5,589 bases of DNA from Terriglobales bacterium. GTDB lineage: Bacteria; Acidobacteriota; Terriglobia; Terriglobales; Acidobacteriaceae. Below, in pieces: positions 1-5,589 of this stretch; the stretch's first letter is position 1; each line of letters starts with the position of its first letter. The stretch is taken from the NCBI GenBank assembly GCA_019241735.1, contig JAFAWN010000252.1, positions 1 through 5,589 on the forward strand, written 5' to 3'. Position numbers and translations under genes: made by a program. The notes beneath the pieces are model-generated. The model saw nothing but the letters and a program-made list of their open reading frames with translations, was not told the DNA's origin and ran no database searches.

Positions 1-63
1 GGCGACCCAGAAGGGCCGCTCAAATCCGGTGCGGATTTCCTCGAAACGCCGGGACAAAGTCAG
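1..63 (-). CDS. Start of a divergent gene, probably an MFS-type transporter (partial, 3' end outside window)
   Basis: Read on the minus strand from 63 to 1, the frame is open and runs off the window edge. It gives about 20 residues ending in GFERPFWVA. A short basic/acidic helix followed by R-P-F-W-V-A is, from memory, how several acidobacterial-type MFS transporters open, just before the first membrane helix. An in-frame TAA at 90-88 limits how far upstream it can start, and there is no ATG in between. Possible starts are CTG at 63-61, which has an AGGAG (minus strand, 75-71) at 7-nt spacing, or TTG at 57-55, at 13 nt. No membrane segment is visible because the fragment is too short, so the transporter call is family-pattern inference. 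All three plus-strand frames are also open here but read as nothing recognisable. Confidence 0.4.
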   Translation of the reverse strand, partial: MTLSRRFEEIRTGFERPFWVA

Positions 64-70
64 GGCGCGA

Positions 71-75
71 CTCCT
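71..75 (-). promoter_or_regulatory. Shine-Dalgarno AGGAG for the divergent partial gene
   Basis: AGGAG on the minus strand lies 7 nt before a CTG and 13 nt before a TTG in the frame of the partial transporter-like gene. A TATAAA on the minus strand (92-87) just upstream could be its -10, but I see no matching -35. It matters because it decides between two non-ATG starts. Confidence 0.35.
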
Positions 76-144
76 GGAATATGCACTTTATACCACGGCA
101 TCCAGAGCGAGGGGATCGCGCCACCACCTTAAAATGCCGCAGCG

Positions 145-150
145 TATAAT
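145..150 (+). promoter_or_regulatory. Candidate -10 box (TATAAT) upstream of thiC
   Basis: A perfect TATAAT stands 42 nt before the thiC ATG, in an AT-rich patch of an otherwise GC-richer region. No good -35 is visible: about 16-18 nt upstream the sequence is CACCAC-like. If used, transcription would start near 157 and leave a leader of about 36 nt. That is too short for a TPP riboswitch aptamer. The rest of the 64-192 intergenic stretch holds no other feature I can support. Confidence 0.35.
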
Positions 151-192
151 TCTTGATTCACCACTTCTTCGTTTTGAAGGCGGTATCCGGTA

Positions 193-1680
193 ATGGCTCC
201 GACCAGCGACATTTCTCTCAAGCATAAAAATGGGGACGAAGATACGAGCACCCTTAACGAACCGTCGCCAACCCAATTTCCGCGCTCGGCCTGGCTCTCC
301 CGGCGGAGAGCGGAAAATAGCGATGGCAATTTTTCGCAAATGCACTATGCGCGGAAAGGTGTCATAACCGAGGAAATGGAGTATGTAGCGCTGCGGGAGA
401 AGCTTTCTCGTGCCCTGATTCGCGATGAAGTCGCCAGCGGGCGAATGATTATCCCCGCAAATATCAATCATCCGGAACTAGAGCCGATGGCGATCGGAGT
501 AGCCTCCTTATGCAAGATCAATTCCAACATCGGCAACTCCGCGGTCACTTCGAATGTCGACGAAGAATTGAAAAAGCTGCATACCTCAGTGCACTACGGG
601 GCCGACACGGTGATGGACCTCTCGACTGGAGGGAACATCCATGAGATTCGCGAGGCCATTCTGCGTCATTCTCCCGTCCCAATCGGCACCGTGCCGATAT
701 ATGAGGCTATCTCCCGGGTCAAGCGAATTGAAGATCTGAGCGCCTCGGTGATGCTCGAAGTAATCGAGGAGCAAGCGGAACAAGGCGTGGATTATATGAC
801 CATCCATGCCGGCGTCCTGATTCAATATCTGCCGATGATTTCGAAACGCATTACCGGCATCGTCAGCCGGGGCGGCGCAATTCTCGCGCAATGGATGGTG
901 CACCATCACCGGCAAAACTTCTTATATGAATGTTTCGACGATATCTGCAAAATCTTTGCCAAGCATGATGTCAGCTTTTCTCTAGGAGACGGCCTGCGCC
1001 CGGGCTGCATAGCCGATGCCAGCGACGAGGCGCAGTTTGCGGAACTCAAGACCCTGGGCGAGTTGACGAAAAAAGCCTGGGAGTACGACGTCCAGGTAAT
1101 GATTGAAGGCCCCGGACATGTTCCGCTCGACAAGATCAAAGAGCAGGTGGAGAAAGAAAACGAGCTGTGCCATCAAGCGCCGTTTTATACCCTGGGGCCG
1201 CTGGTGACCGACATCGCGCCGGGCTACGACCATATAACCTCGGCCATCGGAGCTGCGATGATTGGCTGGCACGGCGCAGCCATGCTTTGCTACGTCACCC
1301 CGAAAGAGCACCTGGGACTGCCCAATGAGAAAGATGTGAAGGACGGCATCATCGCCTACAAGATTGCAGCGCATGCGGCCGACATTGCGCGCCATCGTCC
1401 CGGAGCGCAGGACCGGGACGACGCGTTGAGCTACGCCCGCTACAAATTCGATTGGGAAAAGCAATTCGCTCTCTCGCTGGACCCGGAAACCGCGCGTGCA
1501 ATGCATGACGAAACCCTGCCCGACGACTTTTACAAAGAAGCGAAATTCTGCTCGATGTGCGGTCCCAAATTTTGTTCCATGAATTATTCCGGCAAAGTGG
1601 ACGAATACAACCGGCAGGTACACGGTCTGCAAAAGAAAGAATATTCCGAGTTGACGGATAGACTTATCAAGATCGGGTAG
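193..1680 (+). CDS. thiC: Phosphomethylpyrimidine synthase ThiC
   Basis: ThiC is a cytosolic radical-SAM enzyme that rearranges 5-aminoimidazole ribonucleotide into HMP-phosphate, the pyrimidine half of thiamine. Nearly the whole length matches the family: QMHYARKG (49-56), IIPANINHPE (86-95), NIGNSAVTS (112-120), GADTVMDLSTG (136-146), SPVPIGTVPIY (160-170), SLGDGLRPG (263-271), EGPGHVP (305-311), TDIAPGYDH (339-347) and PKEHLGLPN (370-378). The C-terminal CxxCxxxxC (Cys453, 456, 461) binds the 4Fe-4S cluster. His309 and His373 sit where the family's metal-binding histidines are expected. At 495 residues it is shorter than E. coli ThiC (about 630): it lacks the N-terminal ThiC-associated domain and an internal stretch after EMEYVALRE. 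The start is set by an in-frame TGA at 175-177; ATG 193 is the first start after it. GAAGG at 176-180 is a weak, distant ribosome site (12 nt). The first ~45 residues are poorly conserved except PRSAWLSRR. No other thi gene is in the window. Confidence 0.97.
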   Translation: MAPTSDISLKHKNGDEDTSTLNEPSPTQFPRSAWLSRRRAENSDGNFSQMHYARKGVITEEMEYVALREKLSRALIRDEVASGRMIIPANINHPELEPMAIGVASLCKINSNIGNSAVTSNVDEELKKLHTSVHYGADTVMDLSTGGNIHEIREAILRHSPVPIGTVPIYEAISRVKRIEDLSASVMLEVIEEQAEQGVDYMTIHAGVLIQYLPMISKRITGIVSRGGAILAQWMVHHHRQNFLYECFDDICKIFAKHDVSFSLGDGLRPGCIADASDEAQFAELKTLGELTKKAWEYDVQVMIEGPGHVPLDKIKEQVEKENELCHQAPFYTLGPLVTDIAPGYDHITSAIGAAMIGWHGAAMLCYVTPKEHLGLPNEKDVKDGIIAYKIAAHAADIARHRPGAQDRDDALSYARYKFDWEKQFALSLDPETARAMHDETLPDDFYKEAKFCSMCGPKFCSMNYSGKVDEYNRQVHGLQKKEYSELTDRLIKIG

Positions 1681-1744
1681 CAGAAGTGCATTTTTTGTCC
1701 GGCGCTTGCACGAATCAGTGGCATTTTCCCGCGTCCAATCTGCC

Positions 1745-1749
1745 AGGAG
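1745..1749 (+). promoter_or_regulatory. Shine-Dalgarno AGGAG for the TPR gene
   Basis: AGGAG lies 6 nt before the ATG at 1756, the clearest ribosome site on the plus strand here, and it fixes that start directly ahead of a signal peptide. The 75-nt gap after thiC has a T6 run (1691-1696) but no stable hairpin in front of it and no convincing -35/-10 pair. Whether this gene is read through from thiC therefore stays open. Confidence 0.7.
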
Positions 1750-1755
1750 CTTTAT

Positions 1756-3381
1756 ATGAAGCACATTGTTTCTCTTCTATTGTTTTGCGTGCTGTGCGGT
1801 GCCTTGGTTGCGGCAGACGATCAGCATGAAAGCGAACATCATGAAGAATTAACAACGGCGCAAGTGGGGACAATCCACTTTCCCGTCTCTTGCTCTCCCT
1901 CTGCGCAGAAGACATTTGAGCGGGGTGTCGCTTTATTGCATTCGTTCTGGTACGAGGAAGCACAAAAAGCGTTCGCACAGGCCGCACAGGACGATCCCCA
2001 ATGCGCCATGGCGCACTGGGGCTCCGCGATGAGCTTGTGGCATCAGCTGTGGGACCACCCGAACGCGGCGACTATCGAGACCGGGCGTTCGGAGGTGGAA
2101 AAGGCGCGCGCATTACATCCGCAATCCCAGCGGGAGCGGGATTATATTGATGCCATTGGTCAGTTCTACTCGAAGCCTAAAGCCGGGGGCCACCTGGAAC
2201 GTGCCACTGCGTACTCGCACGCTATGGAGCGCCTCTACCGGAACTATCCCGATGATCGCGAGGCGGCGGCATTTTATGCGCTGTCGCTACTGGCATCAGA
2301 ACCTGAGGCTGACGCCAGTTTCGCCAACCGCAAACAGGCGGCCGCAGTGCTGGAAAAGCTGTTCGTAGAGATTCCCGACCATCCCGGGGTTGCACATTAT
2401 TTAATTCACAGCTATGACAAGCCGCAACTGGCAGAGTTGGGACTGCCGGCCGCGCGCCGCTATGCGCAGATCGCTCCGGCATCACCGCACGCGCTGCACA
2501 TGCCGTCTCACATATTCGCCCGCCTAGGGCTTTGGCAGGATGATATCAACTCCAATCTGGCATCGATCGCCGCTACCCGCAAGACTGCTGCTATGCATAT
2601 GGGAGGCGCAGGGCATCAATTTCATGCCATGGATTTTCTTTTCTACGCTTACTTACAGAGCGGCCACGAGGCAGAAGCAAAAAAATTAATTGAGGAAGTG
2701 CGGGCCATGCCGCCGATGGAAGACATGTACGGCATGGGATTCGATCCGCGCATTTCCGCATTGGCGACTCTTCCCGCCCGTTATGCAATTGAACTTCGTC
2801 ACTGGAGCGACGCTGCCGCGCTCGATCCGGTGCCGGACGCTGACTTGCTGGACGATTCGGGGACGTACTGGGCGCGCGGTATTGGTGCGGCACGGAGCGG
2901 CAATCAGATGCAAGCCCGCAAGGAACTGGCGCAGCTGGAGTCCATCCACCAGAAATTATTGCAGAGAAAGAAGCCATCGACCGCGGCCGATGTGGAGCGC
3001 GAGCGGAACGAAGTCGAGGCATGGATCGCGCATGCCAATGGGCGCAATGACGAGGCGTTGAAAGCACTGCGCGGCATCGCGGAGAAGGAGGAATCCATTG
3101 GGGAAGAGCCGAACGGCGGGATTCCTGCCCGCGAGATGCTGGGTGACATGCTCGAGGATATGAAACTCCCCGTCCGCGCGTTGGCGGAATATGAAATTGA
3201 TTTGAAATTTAATCCAAACCGGTTTAACGGACTGTTCGGCGCCGCCCAAGCTGCTGAAGCCGCCGGCAAATCTAAACAGGCCCAATCCTATTATTCGCAG
3301 TTGTTAAAGATATGCGATGGATCGAATTCCAGCCGTCCTGAGCTGAACCGGGCGAAAGACCTGGTAGCGCGAAACCAATAG
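1756..3381 (+). CDS. Secreted tetratricopeptide-repeat protein with His-rich motifs, function unknown
   Basis: The protein is 541 residues. Residues 1-20 are a signal peptide (Lys, a Leu/Val/Cys-rich core, then ALVAA before DD), so it is exported, probably to the periplasm. No lipobox fits well around Cys11 or Cys14. A short His/Glu-rich linker follows (24-31). A TPR-like helical pair spans about 49-92 (FERGVALLHSFWYEEA, then DPQCAMAHWGSAMS) and a second clear TPR spans about 472-519 near the C terminus; the middle is helical and probably holds degenerate repeats. The middle also has dense His motifs: GVAHYLIHSYD (211-221), HALHMPSHIFARLGLW (245-260) and GHQFHAMDF (286-294). I recognise this as a recurring bacterial TPR family without a known function, often described only as TPR protein. 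Cys46 and Cys83 could pair as a disulfide. It is on the same strand as thiC, 75 nt downstream, with no evident functional link. Signal peptide and TPR calls are firm; any catalytic or metal role is inference. Confidence 0.9.
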   Translation: MKHIVSLLLFCVLCGALVAADDQHESEHHEELTTAQVGTIHFPVSCSPSAQKTFERGVALLHSFWYEEAQKAFAQAAQDDPQCAMAHWGSAMSLWHQLWDHPNAATIETGRSEVEKARALHPQSQRERDYIDAIGQFYSKPKAGGHLERATAYSHAMERLYRNYPDDREAAAFYALSLLASEPEADASFANRKQAAAVLEKLFVEIPDHPGVAHYLIHSYDKPQLAELGLPAARRYAQIAPASPHALHMPSHIFARLGLWQDDINSNLASIAATRKTAAMHMGGAGHQFHAMDFLFYAYLQSGHEAEAKKLIEEVRAMPPMEDMYGMGFDPRISALATLPARYAIELRHWSDAAALDPVPDADLLDDSGTYWARGIGAARSGNQMQARKELAQLESIHQKLLQRKKPSTAADVERERNEVEAWIAHANGRNDEALKALRGIAEKEESIGEEPNGGIPAREMLGDMLEDMKLPVRALAEYEIDLKFNPNRFNGLFGAAQAAEAAGKSKQAQSYYSQLLKICDGSNSSRPELNRAKDLVARNQ

Positions 3382-3392
3382 TTGTGGTGCCG

Positions 3393-3950
3393 TCAATTTG
3401 CGAACCAGATCGCTTTTGCCAGGAGCGCGCCGAGTATCGCCGCAGACCCCAGCGCAGCATCGTATTCGTGATGTTTCAAATAGAGGGCGGAGGAGAACTG
3501 CACTCGCTGCGCACTGGCGGAACGCAGCCGGGGCCACAGACGCGGAACCGCTAGCGCGTATTCTGCAAATTCCGGGAACTTCTGCCGCAGAAATTCTTCT
3601 TCACCTTTAATCACCGGAAGGTAAATTCCCATCAGGATGAGGAACGCGATAGCAGCGACGATCCAGCTTCGGCCCGCGAACACGAATCCCGCGGCGAGAA
3701 TCAAGGATCCGAGATATAGCGGGTTTCGCGTATATGCGTAAGGTCCGCTGACGGCGAGCTCCTCGTTCTTGCGAAGATGTCCGGACGCAAGGGCGCGCAA
3801 GGCCAAGCCCGGAAGAATGAAAACCAGACCCAGCAGAATTGACGTAAGGGTCGGCCGGGCCCGCCACAAATAAAAGGCGACGAAAGCGAATCCCAGAGGG
3901 ACCCGGCTGCGGCGCGCGATTCGCTCCCATGTAATTCCGGCCGCGTCCAA
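3393..3950 (-). CDS. Membrane methyltransferase of the isoprenylcysteine methyltransferase (ICMT/PEMT-like) family
   Basis: A 185-residue integral membrane protein. Hydrophobic segments lie at about 17-32, 36-54, 77-92 and 96-113, plus an extra one at the C terminus (166-183). The family's SAM-binding signature is present: GPYAYTRNPLYLG (69-81) after a SGHLRKNEEL lead-in, then EEEFLRQKFPEFAEY (117-131) and the basic, proline-containing VPRLWPRL (135-142). ICMT enzymes methylate carboxylates of prenylated cysteines; bacteria generally lack that substrate, and bacterial relatives are mostly uncharacterised, some acting on lipids. The start is TTG at 3950-3948, immediately after the TAA of the heptosyltransferase, with GAGGG 7 nt upstream; no in-frame ATG precedes the conserved part. 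It is the last gene of the rfaE2-waaC cluster, so an envelope lipid substrate is plausible but inferred. It converges on the TPR gene with 11 nt between stops. A phospholipid N-methyltransferase is the main alternative. Confidence 0.85.
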   Translation of the reverse strand: MDAAGITWERIARRSRVPLGFAFVAFYLWRARPTLTSILLGLVFILPGLALRALASGHLRKNEELAVSGPYAYTRNPLYLGSLILAAGFVFAGRSWIVAAIAFLILMGIYLPVIKGEEEFLRQKFPEFAEYALAVPRLWPRLRSASAQRVQFSSALYLKHHEYDAALGSAAILGALLAKAIWFAN

Positions 3951-5075
3951 TTACTTTCCCTCGAGCAGTAGCCTGGCAGCAGCGATAACCTCCGCCGGTG
4001 TAATTTCCAGCAGCCCCTGGTCGGTCTGCGCGCGGTGAGTATATTTTGTCTGGCTCGAAGCGCTGCGGAGTAACACACTGCGGCTGCCGAAGGGCCCGTT
4101 GCGTCCGGGGTCGGTGGGGCCGAATAAAGCGACTACTGGCACGCGCAAGGCGGAGGCCAGATGCATGGGGCCGGTATCGCCTCCGATGAACAATGTGGCG
4201 CGCCGGAGCAAAGCGACTAACTGCGTCACCGAGCATTGAATTCTTTTCGCCGCGCCGCCGCTCTCGCTCTCCACTAATTTTGCGAGCGGCTCTTCCCCGG
4301 GGCCGTAGTTGATCAGAGAGGGCAATCCACCCTGGGACAATTCGCGGGCCACCTGGGCAAAGCGGTCAGCCGGCCATTGTTTTGCGCCCCATCCGGCACC
4401 AGGGTTCAGCACTACAAATTGCTTGACCTGAAGCTGTTGAAGTCGTTGTTCACACTCAATCTCTGCCGCCGGATCATGGGGCAACTGCTTAGTTGAAGGA
4501 CCATCGTAGAGCTGATCATCTTTATCAAAATTCAACGAAAAGTTCCGCGTTATTGCCTGGGCCAGCGACAAATTCTGCTCAACTATGTGACGGCCTTCGG
4601 CAATGATCGGGTGAGTATAAAACATGGCTGCCACATTCTCGCGAGGTTGCCTGAATCCATAAATCGTCGGTGCACCACTCCACTTCGCCAGCAATGAGGA
4701 GCGGATGGCCCCCTGGAAATCCACGGCGATTTGATATCGCGGTGCGCGAAGTTCGCTCAACCCGGCTGCCAGTTGTTCTAGGGTTTCAATCGAGAGTGGA
4801 GCTCGTCTCCACTTCCCGGTGTTCACGGTGTGGATGCGGTCTACAAGTGGCCTCTGAGCGGAGCGCGCGCCGCAACGCGGGGTGGGAAGAGTGCACAGAA
4901 GTTCTGCCCAGCGTTCTTCGATGATCCAACCCAACGTTGCTTCAGGAAAATTGCGGCCGAGGGCGCTGACCGCGGGCAGAGTGTGGATGACATCTCCCAT
5001 CGACCCCAGTCGGACGATCAACAGACGAGAGAGAGAAGCCTTCACCACAGCTTCAGGTGCTGCCGAATTAATCAC
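3951..5075 (-). CDS. waaC: Lipopolysaccharide heptosyltransferase, WaaC (heptosyltransferase I) type, GT9 family
   Basis: Transfers L-glycero-D-manno-heptose from ADP-heptose to the Kdo region of lipid A on the inner face of the cytoplasmic membrane. The protein is 374 residues with a two-lobed GT-B layout. The N-terminal lobe opens with RLLIVRLGSMGDVIHTLPA (17-35), where Asp28 corresponds to the catalytic base of WaaC. DFQGAIRSSLLAKWSG (119-134) follows. The C-terminal lobe has LNPGAGWGAKQWP (223-235, Lys232 in the donor-phosphate region), the GGDTGPMHLA nucleotide-sugar motif (298-307) and ALFGPTDPGRNGPFG (316-330). SMGDVIHTLP favours WaaC over WaaF. An insertion with two Cys (61-77) lies between the second strand and VDRIHTVNT. 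The start is GTG at 5075-5073, overlapping the rfaE2 stop by four bases with no Shine-Dalgarno in front, so it is probably coupled to rfaE2. In-frame GTG codons at residues 10 and 11 are weaker alternatives. Family certain; heptosyltransferase I versus another GT9 subtype is likely but not proven. Confidence 0.92.
   Translation of the reverse strand: MINSAAPEAVVKASLSRLLIVRLGSMGDVIHTLPAVSALGRNFPEATLGWIIEERWAELLCTLPTPRCGARSAQRPLVDRIHTVNTGKWRRAPLSIETLEQLAAGLSELRAPRYQIAVDFQGAIRSSLLAKWSGAPTIYGFRQPRENVAAMFYTHPIIAEGRHIVEQNLSLAQAITRNFSLNFDKDDQLYDGPSTKQLPHDPAAEIECEQRLQQLQVKQFVVLNPGAGWGAKQWPADRFAQVARELSQGGLPSLINYGPGEEPLAKLVESESGGAAKRIQCSVTQLVALLRRATLFIGGDTGPMHLASALRVPVVALFGPTDPGRNGPFGSRSVLLRSASSQTKYTHRAQTDQGLLEITPAEVIAAARLLLEGK
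3958..3962 (-). promoter_or_regulatory. Shine-Dalgarno GAGGG inside waaC that sets the TTG start of the methyltransferase
   Basis: On the minus strand GAGGG falls in the last codons of the heptosyltransferase gene, 7 nt before TTG 3950. This spacing is ideal and supports a TTG start translated from the same mRNA as the upstream gene. Confidence 0.65.
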
Positions 5076-5589
5076 GGCTTAGGCCGCGGCATAGAAGTCA
5101 TGGCGGGATGAATTTCCGCGCCAGGTTTTAGCTTTTGAATGCCGCCGCCTGCCGAGACCCTAGACAAGATTTCGCTGGCGGAGTGGTCCTTCGGGTCCCC
5201 AACAATCTCAACCCGCCCGCCAACCTCAGCGACCGTATCGCGCTCCGGAACGCTCTCGGCAGTGTAGTCGGTCCCCTTGGCATGGATTTGGGGGCGAATT
5301 TCGCGGATCAACTCTCGGACATCCGGCTCGGTAAATATAACCACGGCATCAACGTCGGAGAGGGCGGCAAGAATTTCCGCCCGTTCTTCTGCGGGTATTA
5401 GCGGACGGCCTTTGCCCTTAAGCGCGCGCACCGATTCATCGGAGTTGATGGCGACGATCAACCGACCGCCCAATTTCTTGGCGGCATGAAGGTAACGGAC
5501 GTGGCCGACGTGCAATATGTCAAAGCAACCGTTGGCAAGAGTTATATTTTCGCCGCGTTGGCGCCATTGGCTGGCACGCTCGCGCAGTT
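5072..5589 (-). CDS. rfaE2: D-glycero-beta-D-manno-heptose 1-phosphate adenylyltransferase (RfaE2/HldE C-terminal type), 5' partial
   Basis: A nucleotidyltransferase that joins heptose 1-phosphate and ATP into ADP-heptose, the precursor used by the heptosyltransferase next to it. The frame stays open to the window edge, giving 171 residues. The core motif is NGCFDILHVGH (19-29, an HxGH-type ATP site), followed by INSDESVRALKGKGRP, PAEERAEILAAL, AKGTDYTAE, PERD and GDPKDHSASEIL, all typical of the family. The codon at 5515 is TTG, encoding the Leu of ILHVGH, so it is not the start; the true start lies beyond 5589. The ~20 residues before GCFD (LRERASQWRQRG...) resemble the lead-in helix of stand-alone RfaE2, which would then lack only a dozen or so residues. 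A fused N-terminal kinase as in E. coli HldE cannot be excluded. A ~25-residue Pro/Lys-containing tail follows the last core motif. Its stop overlaps the waaC GTG start. Confidence 0.93.
   Translation of the reverse strand, partial: LRERASQWRQRGENITLANGCFDILHVGHVRYLHAAKKLGGRLIVAINSDESVRALKGKGRPLIPAEERAEILAALSDVDAVVIFTEPDVRELIREIRPQIHAKGTDYTAESVPERDTVAEVGGRVEIVGDPKDHSASEILSRVSAGGGIQKLKPGAEIHPAMTSMPRPKP

Noticed and set aside
22..38. Perfect 7-bp inverted repeat AAATCCG/CGGATTT with a 3-base loop.
   Set aside because: It has no T-tract and falls inside the probable partial coding region; a short chance palindrome is the simpler reading.
2..193. Plus-strand frame open from base 2 to a TAA (191-193) that overlaps the thiC ATG as TAATG, suggesting an upstream coupled gene.
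   Set aside because: All three plus frames are open over the first ~130 bases, so openness means little; the translation is Arg-rich and matches nothing I know, while the minus strand reads more like a real protein.
1686..1711. GTGCA/TGCAC inverted repeat with a T6 run after thiC, as a terminator.
   Set aside because: The stem is only 5 bp with a 16-nt loop and the T-run is inside the loop, not after the stem.
982..1764. Long (260-codon) minus-strand open frame antisense to thiC.
   Set aside because: It is the shadow of a highly conserved gene; its translation shows no family motif and it has no support beyond length.
3400..3417. GCGA-ACCAGA-TCGC followed by TTTT as a terminator for the TPR gene.
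   Set aside because: A 4-bp stem and four T residues are too weak, and the site lies inside the methyltransferase coding end.
3607..4236. 209-codon minus-strand frame across the waaC/methyltransferase junction.
   Set aside because: It overlaps two well-supported genes in another frame and its translation is Arg/Pro/Gly-rich without motifs, as expected from an out-of-frame reading.
1..5589. Search by eye for tRNA/rRNA, CRISPR repeats, insertion-sequence ends, integrase or toxin-antitoxin/defence genes.
   Set aside because: Nothing found; the window is occupied by ordinary metabolic and envelope genes with short gaps.

Overview
The window reads as chromosomal DNA from a Gram-negative, diderm bacterium. 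My best guess is Acidobacteriota (Terriglobia/Koribacter-like). This rests on mid-50s GC by eye, a WaaC-type heptosyltransferase next to an RfaE2-type heptose adenylyltransferase, and a secreted TPR protein of a kind I associate with that phylum. It is inference, with no marker gene to fix it.

Layout: (a) 1-63, minus strand, probably the first ~20 codons of a divergently transcribed MFS-type transporter cut by the window edge. (b) 64-192, a divergent intergenic region with a TATAAT box but no recognisable TPP riboswitch. (c) 193-1680, plus strand, thiC, the radical-SAM HMP-phosphate synthase of thiamine biosynthesis, in a short form with an intact CxxCxxxxC cluster motif. (d) 1756-3381, plus strand, a secreted 541-residue TPR protein rich in conserved-looking His motifs, function unknown. 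(e) An 11-nt convergent gap. (f) 5589 down to 3393, minus strand, a tightly packed cluster rfaE2 (5' end outside the window) -> waaC-like heptosyltransferase -> small membrane methyltransferase of the isoprenylcysteine methyltransferase (ICMT) fold family.

The minus-strand genes are almost certainly one operon. rfaE2 and waaC overlap by four bases (GTGA), and the methyltransferase starts with TTG directly after the waaC stop, with its Shine-Dalgarno inside waaC. RfaE2 makes ADP-heptose, WaaC adds heptose to the Kdo-lipid A inner core, and the third gene may methylate an envelope lipid or other membrane substrate; that last role is inferred from position only. Both internal starts of this operon are non-ATG (GTG, TTG), and the apparent 5515 start of rfaE2 is a Leu codon inside its HxGH motif, so boundaries based on the first apparent Met are wrong there.

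I see no tRNA, rRNA, CRISPR array, insertion sequence, prophage or defence system. The least-explained items are the secreted TPR/His protein, the methyltransferase in an LPS operon, and thiC with no visible TPP riboswitch.
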